Of a stretch of 64,000 bases of DNA, positions 26,570 through 33,810 are shown one piece after another. Under the pieces are notes generated by a model. It was not told the DNA's origin, made no database searches, and saw nothing but the letters and a program-made list of their open reading frames with translations. The stretch covers positions 62,001-126,000 of the forward strand of contig VSOZ01000008.1 of NCBI GenBank assembly GCA_009775095.1, written 5' to 3'. Within the stretch, counting starts at the first letter, position 1; the number at the start of each line of letters is the position of its first letter. This DNA is from Muribaculum sp. GTDB taxonomy: Bacteria > Bacteroidota > Bacteroidia > Bacteroidales > Muribaculaceae. The position numbers and the translations under genes were made by a program.

Positions 26570-26981
26570 CGGCTTCCGTTATTTGAGGTAAAGCGTCGCT
26601 TATGCGCGACAATATCTTTTTCACCGCATCCTCTATGCGGCGATAGGGCTGAAGTGTGTCGGCAACAAATATAAACGCTATGTCAATAGGCAAAGCGGTC
26701 GCGTCGGGAAGCAGAGAGCGGTTGAGCCTGTAGGCCTCGCGTACGCGCCGGCGCATGGCCACACGGTCTACTGCATGGCGCAGCCTTTTCTTGGGTACCG
26801 ACACAAGAAAGCGGGCGCCACCGGCCCGTGTACTGTCGAGCCGCCACACCGCTCTTATAGGAAAAGACATAACGCCCGCTATCCCCGGCGTACGGGAAAA
26901 GAGGGCGTCTATGGCTGATACGGAGCGTAATTTCTCGCGTTTATATAGACGATGCGATGTCACGTCAATTGTTTTGAGCAT
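26547..26981 (-). CDS. rnpA: Ribonuclease P protein component
   Basis: 144 residues. Conserved features: KREKLRSVSAIDALFSR, RFLVSVPKKRLRHAVDRVAMRRRVREAYR (the RNR-type basic motif) and a hydrophobic IDIAFIFVAD strand. It helps the RNase P RNA in tRNA 5' processing. It overlaps hemD by 17 bp and yidD by 23 bp; the rpmH partner is not here, which is common in Bacteroidales. Confidence 0.94.
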   Translation of the reverse strand: MLKTIDVTSHRLYKREKLRSVSAIDALFSRTPGIAGVMSFPIRAVWRLDSTRAGGARFLVSVPKKRLRHAVDRVAMRRRVREAYRLNRSLLPDATALPIDIAFIFVADTLQPYRRIEDAVKKILSRISDALPQITEADDATSAD

Positions 26982-27714
26982 CCTCCTTCAGGAAGAGGTC
27001 GAGAGCGGCCGTCATCGAGGGCGCTTTCACCGAGGGGGCCTCCATGTCAAGACGCAGTCCGGCGTTGCGTACGGCTTGGGCAGTCGTGGTGCCGAAGCAA
27101 CCGATCTTGATCTCGTCCTGCTTGAACTTCGGGAAGTTCTTAAGCAGCGAGTCGATACCCGAGGGGCTGAAGAAGAGCAGCATGTCGTAATCGAAAGGTT
27201 CGTCGGGACCGAAGTCATTGCTGACCGTGCGATACATGACGGCCTTCGTGTAGTTGATATTATTGTGGTCGAGTATGTTGAGATCCTCTTTGTGCACATT
27301 GCTGACGGCATACAGATAGCGCTCCTTGTTATGCTTGAGCAGATAAGGCAGGAGGTCGTCGAGCTTGCCGGTATTGACAAAGAATATCTTGCGTTTGCGA
27401 TACACGATATATTTCTGAAGATAGTTGGCTATGGCTTCGGTAGTACAGAAATATTTCATTGTATCGGGTACGGTGTAGCGCATCTCTTCACAAAGACGGA
27501 AGAAATGGTCTACGGCAGTACGTGCGGTAAAGATTATCGCGGTGAAGTCAGGAATGGAAATTCGGGATTGACGAAATTCTTTAGCGCTCAAGCCCTCAAC
27601 CTTTATGAACGGACGAAATTCAATCTCGACACCGTATTTTTCCGCAATTTCGTAGTAGGGCGATTTTTCTGATGTAGGTTTCGGCTGCGAAACAAGTACT
27701 TTTTTAACTTTCAC
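26965..27714 (-). CDS. hemD: Uroporphyrinogen-III synthase
   Basis: 249 residues starting with GTG at 27714 (MKVKKVLVSQPKP). Two-domain HemD fold: TAIIFTARTAVDHFF and CTTEAIANYLQKY in the first half, DMLLFFSPSGIDSLLKNFP and IGCFGTTTAQAVRNAGLRLDMEAP in the second. It closes the linear tetrapyrrole to uroporphyrinogen III. Positioned between DUF4271 and rnpA, the usual order in this order of bacteria. Confidence 0.9.
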   Translation of the reverse strand: MKVKKVLVSQPKPTSEKSPYYEIAEKYGVEIEFRPFIKVEGLSAKEFRQSRISIPDFTAIIFTARTAVDHFFRLCEEMRYTVPDTMKYFCTTEAIANYLQKYIVYRKRKIFFVNTGKLDDLLPYLLKHNKERYLYAVSNVHKEDLNILDHNNINYTKAVMYRTVSNDFGPDEPFDYDMLLFFSPSGIDSLLKNFPKFKQDEIKIGCFGTTTAQAVRNAGLRLDMEAPSVKAPSMTAALDLFLKEDAQNN

Positions 27715-27736
27715 TCTATGAACAACTTGTGTAAGA

Positions 27737-28525
27737 TTAGCTAATTAAAATACGACAAAGTGAAAATATGCCGTTGAATACCAACAAAGCCGGTATAATT
27801 TCCACGGTGCAAAGGTACAAAATAAAATAAAGCAACGTTGAAAAATTGTGGTAAAAAATTCTAAATCCCTTATAAATGAATATAATCCGTGCACACAAAT
27901 ATAAAAATACACTTGTACATAACAGCGCTTCGGTAGAGGCCGGATAGAAAAGAACGGCCATGGCCGGAAGAAGCAGGCAGAAGCCGAGTAGCGTCTGCGA
28001 AGAGTTGAAGCCGCTAAGCAATTGGTCAGACTGTTTCGGCTCGGCAAAGACATACCCTATGACCTTGTAGGCGGCCACCTGAAGAAAATAATACACAAAT
28101 GTGACACCGATAAACGCACCGGCTACCACAGCGGCACGTGCCGGCGGCACATACAGCCCTAACAGCGGCATGGCCGCAAGCAACAGTATGGACTCGCATA
28201 CACACAGCTGCACGATAAGAGCGCCCATAATGCGGGTCTCGTTGACGGTGCGCTCGTCAAAGAGCGTGGAGCGGCGGCGCAGACTCCACATGTCGTTAAA
28301 CAGAGTCTTCAGAAATCGCGAATACTGGCGTATGTTGAATATCACGATCAGCATCATGGCTATGATGATGCACAGCAGCCCGGAGTTATAGCCCAGCAGT
28401 TCGGGTCGAGGCTCAAGGGGCAGTCCCGCGGCATAAGCGCTTACGGCATTGTTGATGCCGGCGGCGTCGACTTCAAGCGGAGCCTGAAATGAATGACACA
28501 GATTTATTGACTCGACGACTGCCAT
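27737..28525 (-). CDS. DUF4271 membrane protein
   Basis: 262 residues with about seven hydrophobic helices after a soluble ~45-residue N-terminus. The WSLRRRSTLFDERTVNETR loop between the first and second helices and the neighbouring hemD are typical of DUF4271 proteins in Bacteroidales. Function unknown. Sits 22 bp upstream of hemD and 6 bp downstream of the LOG gene in one transcript. Confidence 0.82.
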   Translation of the reverse strand: MAVVESINLCHSFQAPLEVDAAGINNAVSAYAAGLPLEPRPELLGYNSGLLCIIIAMMLIVIFNIRQYSRFLKTLFNDMWSLRRRSTLFDERTVNETRIMGALIVQLCVCESILLLAAMPLLGLYVPPARAAVVAGAFIGVTFVYYFLQVAAYKVIGYVFAEPKQSDQLLSGFNSSQTLLGFCLLLPAMAVLFYPASTEALLCTSVFLYLCARIIFIYKGFRIFYHNFSTLLYFILYLCTVEIIPALLVFNGIFSLCRILIS

Positions 28526-28531
28526 CGGTTA

Positions 28532-29101
28532 TCAATATTTCTCGCCGCCGTCGTAGACAGCCCGGCAGTCAAGCGCCGCTCTCACGGCGTCCTCCGGAGT
28601 GTCGGCCACGGTCCACAAGCCGTGGGCGCGCATGAAGTGCTCGTCGTCAGTGTGCCGCAGGTGGGCAAGCAACATGTCGTAAAACCCGTAGGCGTTGGCT
28701 ATCACGACATTGCCCTCATAAAGGCCCAGCTGACGCCAAGTTATGATTTCAAACAGTTCGTCAAGAGTGCCCACTCCTCCGGGAAGCGCTATGGCTCCGC
28801 ACGACAGGTCGGCCATGGTCTTCTTGCGCTCGTGCATCGACTCCGTGGTCAGGGTCGTGTCAAGCCCGGGGTGGTTCCACCCGCGCTCCATCATGAAACC
28901 GGGAAGCACACCTACGGTCCTGCCGCCCGCTTCAATGGCGCCTTCGATAGCGGCCGCCATAAGGCCGCCGCGCCCTCCGCCGCTTATGAGTGTGTGGCCG
29001 CTGAGGGCTATGACCCGCCCCACAGCATGCGCCCACTCCACATAGCGCTGATCGACGTCAGAACTCGACGCCCCGTATATGACTATACCCTTGCTGTCCA
29101 T
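28532..29101 (-). CDS. LOG-family nucleotide phosphoribohydrolase
   Basis: 189 residues. Signatures SGGGRGGLMAAAIEGA and ALPGGVGTLDELFEIITWRQLG define the LOG (lonely guy / TIGR00730) family, which hydrolyses nucleoside 5'-monophosphates (cytokinin-type AMP derivatives in plants; metabolic clean-up in bacteria). Intact. Six bp downstream of ribE. Confidence 0.92.
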   Translation of the reverse strand: MDSKGIVIYGASSSDVDQRYVEWAHAVGRVIALSGHTLISGGGRGGLMAAAIEGAIEAGGRTVGVLPGFMMERGWNHPGLDTTLTTESMHERKKTMADLSCGAIALPGGVGTLDELFEIITWRQLGLYEGNVVIANAYGFYDMLLAHLRHTDDEHFMRAHGLWTVADTPEDAVRAALDCRAVYDGGEKY

Positions 29102-29107
29102 CGCGGC

Positions 29108-29713
29108 CTACTGCATCTCCATAAGACGGGCAAGATACTTGCCTATGATGTCAAACTCGAGATTAACACGGCTCCCCTCCTTGATGCGGTGAAAGTTGGT
29201 ATGCTCGAATGTATATGGTATTATGGCCACGCGAAACGACTCCGGCTCCGAGTCACACACCGTGAGGCTCACGCCGTTGACAGTCACCGAGCCCTTCTCG
29301 ACAGTCACGTAGCCGCGGCGTACCAGAGCCTTGTCGGCCGTGTAGCGAAAGCGGAAGTAAGTGCTGCCGTCGACCTCGCGCACCTCGTCGCACACAGCGG
29401 TGCAGTCTACATGGCCCTGCACGATGTGGCCGTCAAGACGTCCGTTCATCATCATGCTGCGCTCCACGTTGACAAGGTCGCCCGGCTTCAGGTCGCCGAG
29501 ATTGCTGCGGTCGAGCGTCTCCTGTATGGCGGTGACGGTGTAGGTGTTGTCGCCCGGCAGCGACACTACCGTAAGACACACACCGTTGTGCGATATCGAC
29601 TGGTCGATTTTCAACTCGTCGACAAACGAGCATGTGAGCGTAAAGTGCACATTGCCGCCGTCGCGTTCAACGGCCGTCACCCGGGCCGCTTCCTCTACTA
29701 TTCCTGAAAACAT
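29108..29713 (-). CDS. ribE: Riboflavin synthase alpha chain
   Basis: 201 residues with the typical N-terminus MFSGIVEEAARV and two lumazine-binding repeats: SISHNGVCLTVV with GHIVQGHVDCTA in the first and TVNGVSLTVCD with NFHRIKEGSRVNLEFDIIGKYLARL in the second. It dismutates two 6,7-dimethyl-8-ribityllumazine molecules to riboflavin. First gene of a seven-gene minus operon driven by the extended promoter at 29740. No FMN riboswitch is visible; the leader is only about 20 nt. Confidence 0.95.
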   Translation of the reverse strand: MFSGIVEEAARVTAVERDGGNVHFTLTCSFVDELKIDQSISHNGVCLTVVSLPGDNTYTVTAIQETLDRSNLGDLKPGDLVNVERSMMMNGRLDGHIVQGHVDCTAVCDEVREVDGSTYFRFRYTADKALVRRGYVTVEKGSVTVNGVSLTVCDSEPESFRVAIIPYTFEHTNFHRIKEGSRVNLEFDIIGKYLARLMEMQ

Positions 29714-29739
29714 AAATTGCGTTTATATAGATTTATAAT

Positions 29740-29778
29740 GCAAAGATACGAATAAGCCGAGAGCAAAAGCAAATTTGT
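29740..29778 (-). promoter_or_regulatory. Extended conserved promoter module, copy 2 (ribE operon)
   Basis: Read on the minus strand: CAAATTTG, CTTTTGCTCTCGGCTTATTCG, then TATCTTTGC (29748-29740). The same module lies before the 5AR operon, DUF418 gene and tRNA-Arg. Predicted transcript start is near 29734. Confidence 0.75.
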
Positions 29779-29805
29779 TACCGATTAAATGACTATATTC
29801 GCGTC

Positions 29806-30294
29806 ATGATACTGATGTGGATATCCATAGGGCCGGTCGAGACTTGCGTGCTGTTGCTCATAGCCGCGGCTGCTGTCGTAGCCCTGTCGGTGCGTCCCCC
29901 CGCGGCGGTGCCCGTCGAGGAGTTTTATTACGCCGGCGCGCTTTCCGACCACGACGGCGACGAGGCGCCGGCGCCCGTGCTTGTAGTCGACGCCTGCGGC
30001 GGCACTACCGTATGGACGCGCTACGGCTTTGACCTACAGACGCCTGTTCCAATCCAAGCCGTAAGCATAGCCCTCACCCTGCGCGGCACCGAAGTCACTG
30101 TCGAGGAGCGCATTGTAGCCGCCCGCGAGCCATCACCGTCCACCGGCGAGGTAATCGCCCGCTTCAGCCCCGACTGCTTCGTCGCCGGACGCACCTACCA
30201 TGTCCGCTACAACTCCTCGGCTCTGAGCCGCTCCGTCACCTTCACCTTCGTCGCCGTCGCCGGCCCCGCTCTCCGCCTCCCCCTCCGCCACTAA
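29806..30294 (+). CDS. Hypothetical single-helix membrane protein
   Basis: 162 residues: one N-terminal membrane helix (~10-28), then a strand-rich, Val/Thr-rich domain with two cysteines (DACGG, DCFVAG). High GC. I recognise no family. It is divergent from ribE and ends before the BIME copy at 30360. Because GC-rich DNA here yields long spurious frames, existence as a gene is likely but not certain. Confidence 0.55.
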   Translation: MILMWISIGPVETCVLLLIAAAAVVALSVRPPAAVPVEEFYYAGALSDHDGDEAPAPVLVVDACGGTTVWTRYGFDLQTPVPIQAVSIALTLRGTEVTVEERIVAAREPSPSTGEVIARFSPDCFVAGRTYHVRYNSSALSRSVTFTFVAVAGPALRLPLRH

Positions 30295-30359
30295 CCTCCA
30301 GCCGAAATCCCCCGTAAACACATTGAATACAGGGCACTCGGTCAATACCCTACATGATG

Positions 30360-30442
30360 GTAGGGATGCCGGTACCACGGCGTCCGAGCACCCGTATAGC
30401 CATCCGGAACGTAGCCGGCCGCCGTACTACTGGCGGCCCTAC
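30360..30442 (+). repeat. BIME-like quasi-palindromic repeat, copy B (83 bp)
   Basis: GTAGGGATGCC at the left and GGCGGCCCTAC at the right, with the same two-hairpin plan as A1. The downstream flank (CAAACCCATTTGTTTTTTAA) also resembles that of A1. The 346-bp gap 30295-30640 holds this repeat, two small hairpins and a promoter. Confidence 0.85.
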
Positions 30443-30480
30443 AAACCCATTTGTTTTTTAACTCCTATACGCTAAAAATG

Positions 30481-30530
30481 GAGCCTGACAAGGCTCATGC
30501 CACCGCTTTAGCCGGGGCAACGTAGTGCCC
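30481..30530. other. Two perfect short hairpins
   Basis: GAGCCT-GACA-AGGCTC (30481-30496) and GGGCA-ACGTAG-TGCCC (30515-30530), separated by 18 bp, upstream of the LuxR-type regulator. Neither is followed by a T run. They could be a remnant repeat or part of a leader. Confidence 0.4.
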
Positions 30531-30607
30531 GAGTGGACATTTCAACAAAAAAGGTGGAAAAACCGACAATTAACACACGCACCCTATCCACCATTTGGTT
30601 TTATTTG

Positions 30608-30615
30608 TATATTTG
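30608..30615 (+). promoter_or_regulatory. -7 box of LuxR-type regulator gene
   Basis: TATATTTG; transcript start near 30622, leader about 19 nt to the ATG at 30641. Confidence 0.6.
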
Positions 30616-30640
30616 TAGCCGACATCACGCAACGACCCGC

Positions 30641-31387
30641 ATGAAGACCCTGCACGCCGTCATATTAACGCTAACCCTGCTCACCCTCGCCGCCTCCTGC
30701 AGCCGGCGCCACCGCGCCATGCACCGCGAGCTCGACCGCATAACCGTCGTTGAAAATGCCGATGCCGTCATACGCATGAATGCCGTATACGATTACTCCG
30801 TGCGCGAGCGCGAAAATCAAGAATTAAAAAATCGCGCGCTTACACTTGAACGCAATCTGTCAATAGCATTGACCCTCGCCGCCATTCTTGTCATAATATG
30901 TTTATTCGGCATAAGGAAAATGCGGACTAACAAAAAAGAGATCGAAAAATTAAATCTTAAATTCAGGTTGCTCCAAGAAAAAACTTCCAATAACTCCACT
31001 CCTCGACCCTCATCCGACGAAGCATTAAGGAATGATGCCGCGACAATCAATTTTATTGAAAAGATAAATCTCGGCCAATACAAATTCAATGAAGAAGAAT
31101 GGGAAGACCTAATCAATGCGTTCACCACCCATTCTCCACAATTCTCATACATATTCTTCCAGAATAGGATACTGTCAGTTACCGAACAGCGCATAAGCAT
31201 GCTCACGAAACTGAATGTACCAAACAAGTCCATCGCTAAAATTCTATATAAAAGCGAGAGCACAATATCCTCAGCCAAATCACGCTTATACAAAAAGCTT
31301 AACAACACCGCCACTGCATCGGCCGGCGACCTGAACAACCTAATCGCCCCACTGCAAAAACAAAAAAGAAATTGCAACATATGCTAA
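30641..31387 (+). CDS. Membrane-tethered LuxR-type regulator of the RiPP locus (candidate)
   Basis: 248 residues from ATG 30641; a longer frame from 30533 precedes the promoter box and is rejected. An N-terminal hydrophobic segment with LAASC (possible lipobox or signal anchor), a helical region, a strong membrane helix at ~70-90, basic KMRTNKKEIEKLNLKFRLLQEK, and a C-terminal helix-turn-helix (SVTEQRISMLTKLNVPNKSIAKILYKSESTISSAKSRLYKKL) of the type found in Bacteroidota TPR-LuxR regulators, here without TPRs. It would bind DNA from the cytoplasmic face. Sits directly upstream of the UXS-radical SAM genes, so control of that locus is inferred. The 3' end contains the first of five TTGCAA sites. 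Confidence 0.75.
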   Translation: MKTLHAVILTLTLLTLAASCSRRHRAMHRELDRITVVENADAVIRMNAVYDYSVRERENQELKNRALTLERNLSIALTLAAILVIICLFGIRKMRTNKKEIEKLNLKFRLLQEKTSNNSTPRPSSDEALRNDAATINFIEKINLGQYKFNEEEWEDLINAFTTHSPQFSYIFFQNRILSVTEQRISMLTKLNVPNKSIAKILYKSESTISSAKSRLYKKLNNTATASAGDLNNLIAPLQKQKRNCNIC

Positions 31388-31488
31388 ATCCCCCTAAATA
31401 AGCCAATATTCTCATTGCAAAAAACAAAATTTTCCTATTTGCAATCTAAATTATTCTGCCCAAACACAATTTGCAAACTTTTTGCAAA
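31372..31488 (+). promoter_or_regulatory. TTGCAA site array upstream of RiPP cluster
   Basis: TTGCAA occurs at 31372, 31415, 31439, 31471 and 31482. The last two are inside TTTGCAAACT direct repeats 11 bp apart, each containing the palindrome TTTGCAAA. Position and density suggest an operator for the adjacent regulator. A weak -7-like box CATATTTGC follows at 31521. Confidence 0.5.
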
Positions 31489-31548
31489 CTGCATTTTAAG
31501 ATATTTTCATTTAAAATCACCATATTTGCTAATAATCCAAAAATTATC

Positions 31549-32508
31549 ATGAAACGCAAACTCTCACTCGTATTCGGCGGAGCCGGCTTCATCGGCTCGC
31601 ACCTGTGCCGTCGGCTTCTGTCGCTCGGACATGAGGTAATAGCTGTTGACAACCTGTCGACCGGCAGAATTGAGAATCTCGCCGAAGTAGCAGCTATGCC
31701 GTCTTTCCGCTTTATACGTCATGACATAACTTGCGCATTGCCCACGGCACTTACTTCATTAAGCGCCATCGACGAGATTTACAACCTCGCATGCCCGGCC
31801 TCACCCCGGCACTATCAAAGCGACCCGGTCAAAACCATGATTACTTCAGTCACAGGCTCTATCAATCTTCTTGAACTCGCGCGTGCGTCCGACGCCCGCA
31901 TATTGCTTGCTTCGACCAGTGAAGTATATGGCGACCCCCTTTTATCGCCGCAGAATGAAAGCTACTGCGGCAATGTCAACACTACCGGACCTCGAAGCTG
32001 TTATGACGAAGGCAAGCGTGCCGCCGAGACGTTGTTTAACGACTACCGACGCATGTACGATACTGACACCCGTATTGTGCGCATATTCAATACCTATGGC
32101 CCGCGTATGAGCGCCGATGACGGACGCGTAATACCCGCATTCATCACCCAAGCGCTTAAAGGAGTGCCGCTTACCGTAAACGGCGACGGCTCGCAGACTC
32201 GCTCGTTTATGTACATCGACGACCTGATTGACGCCATCATACTGATGATGGGCAAGTATATAACACACAGTCCCGTAAATCTCGGCAACCCTGTGGAAAT
32301 AAAAATCATTGAACTTGCCGACATGATAAAACGTATTACAGGCTCAACCTCGACAATAGACTACCGACCGATGCCGCAGGATGATCCGCGCCGACGATGC
32401 CCCGACATAACCCGTGCCCGCGACGCACTCGGAGGCTGGTTTCCTGCCGTCGATCTTAACTACGGACTCACCGCCACTATCAACTACTTCAAAACTTCAA
32501 AAATCTAA
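31549..32508 (+). CDS. UDP-glucuronate decarboxylase / UDP-xylose synthase
   Basis: 319 residues from ATG 31549. NAD-binding FGGAGFIGSHL, then the UXS hallmark YNLACPASPRHYQ, STSEVYGDP, NTTGPRSCYDEGKRAAETLF (YxxxK), RIFNTYGPRM and SFMYIDDLIDAI. These residues separate UXS from other extended SDRs. It converts UDP-glucuronate to UDP-xylose in the cytoplasm. First gene of the RiPP operon, where its product would feed the GT14 enzyme encoded at 36259. UXS also occurs in capsule loci, but no other capsule genes are present here. Confidence 0.92.
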   Translation: MKRKLSLVFGGAGFIGSHLCRRLLSLGHEVIAVDNLSTGRIENLAEVAAMPSFRFIRHDITCALPTALTSLSAIDEIYNLACPASPRHYQSDPVKTMITSVTGSINLLELARASDARILLASTSEVYGDPLLSPQNESYCGNVNTTGPRSCYDEGKRAAETLFNDYRRMYDTDTRIVRIFNTYGPRMSADDGRVIPAFITQALKGVPLTVNGDGSQTRSFMYIDDLIDAIILMMGKYITHSPVNLGNPVEIKIIELADMIKRITGSTSTIDYRPMPQDDPRRRCPDITRARDALGGWFPAVDLNYGLTATINYFKTSKI

Positions 32509-32532
32509 CCGCAACCTAAATACCTTAACCCG

Positions 32533-33810
32533 ATGAAACCCAGCAAATACAACTACTATCTACCGTGGAAAGACGGCCAACATGTCATTTTCAATGGACT
32601 AACCAAGCGCTTTTTCTTTATTTCAGACTACAATAAAAATACGATATGCAATCTCATTCAGAATCCGGTTACGGATAATGCTGAATACTCATCTTTTTAT
32701 GAAAAGATGGAAAACGACGGTTTCATTGTCAAAGATGAGGATAACGAAGTCAAAACTCTAAAATCATTATATGACAGATTAAGAATGCCGAAACACTATA
32801 TGCTGATGATATATCCGACATATAGTTGCAATCTAAGATGCTGGTATTGCATCCAAGAACATAGAAAAGTGTTTATGTCGACTGAAACCAAAAACAGGCT
32901 GAAAGAACACATCAAAATATATATTGAAGAAAACGATATAAATGAATTGTATCTGTCTTGGTTTGGAGGAGAGCCGTTATTATGCTATGACGATATCGTA
33001 GATATAAATTCTTACGCCAAAGACATATGCCAAAGTAAAAATGTGCATTTCTCATCAGGAATAACCACTAACGCAACTCTGCTTTCCCCACAACGCATAA
33101 AACAATTAAGCGAACTTGGCGTGGAATTTTATCAGATAACAATCGACGGATGCCGTGAAAAACATGAAAGTGTAAAATTCATGGAGGGAATATCATCATT
33201 TGACCGGACTCTGAACAACATAAAAGACATTTTAGATATAGCGCCCCGCACAGAGTGTGTACTGCGAATAAATTATGATGAGAAAACGCTTGATGCCAAA
33301 AGCGTTATGAAAGATTTGGAAAGATATTTTTCGCAGGAAATAAAGTCCAAATTATCAATTACCGCTAAGAAAATATGGCAGGTAGAAGAGACATCTCTAC
33401 CACCATATTATCTGTCAAAATTCAATAAAGCACTTAATGACGGCGGTTATAATGTTCATCACTATTTCTTTGGTATGTGTTACGTAAATCACCATAATTT
33501 CTACACCATTTATCCCGACGGCTCAGTTGGTAAATGCGACAATGACCACATGGATGAAGCACGAGGATATCTCGATGATAAAGGTAATATTGTCTGGAAC
33601 AGTACATATGCTTTTCCTGACTTTGATCATTTTGAATCCGCGACAGAGTGTAGCAGCTGCAAACATTTTCCTATGTGCTGGGGGCCATGTCCGAAAGTGC
33701 TTGAACGAATGCTTGCCGACGGCAATCCTATAACTTGCAGTCAAACACTACGTGATGAAAAAACCGTATCGGATATTTATGATTACATAAAAGCCAATGA
33801 AAACATTTAG
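32533..33810 (+). CDS. Radical SAM/SPASM peptide maturase
   Basis: 425 residues. An N-terminal ~85-residue region (YNYYLPWKDGQ..., LYDRLRMPKHYM) may serve as precursor-recognition element. Radical SAM cluster CNLRCWYC at Cys99/103/106 (CxxxCxxC), followed by SWFGGEPLL (GGEP motif) and GITTNATLL. The C-terminus has a SPASM domain: PDGSVGKCDNDH and CSSCKHFPMCWGPCP plus a later Cys, able to hold auxiliary 4Fe-4S clusters. SPASM enzymes install thioether, C-C or C-O crosslinks in RiPP precursors. The natural substrate is the Cys/Tyr-rich peptide encoded at 35946. AT-rich compared with flanking DNA; overlaps the next gene by 14 bp. Confidence 0.92.
   Translation: MKPSKYNYYLPWKDGQHVIFNGLTKRFFFISDYNKNTICNLIQNPVTDNAEYSSFYEKMENDGFIVKDEDNEVKTLKSLYDRLRMPKHYMLMIYPTYSCNLRCWYCIQEHRKVFMSTETKNRLKEHIKIYIEENDINELYLSWFGGEPLLCYDDIVDINSYAKDICQSKNVHFSSGITTNATLLSPQRIKQLSELGVEFYQITIDGCREKHESVKFMEGISSFDRTLNNIKDILDIAPRTECVLRINYDEKTLDAKSVMKDLERYFSQEIKSKLSITAKKIWQVEETSLPPYYLSKFNKALNDGGYNVHHYFFGMCYVNHHNFYTIYPDGSVGKCDNDHMDEARGYLDDKGNIVWNSTYAFPDFDHFESATECSSCKHFPMCWGPCPKVLERMLADGNPITCSQTLRDEKTVSDIYDYIKANENI

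Noticed and set aside
28622..29707. 361-codon frame antisense to ribE and the LOG gene
   Set aside because: Both minus-strand genes have full family signatures; the plus frame has none and spans their junction.
29680..29760. FMN riboswitch before ribE
   Set aside because: The predicted leader is about 20 nt and shows no conserved RFN helices.
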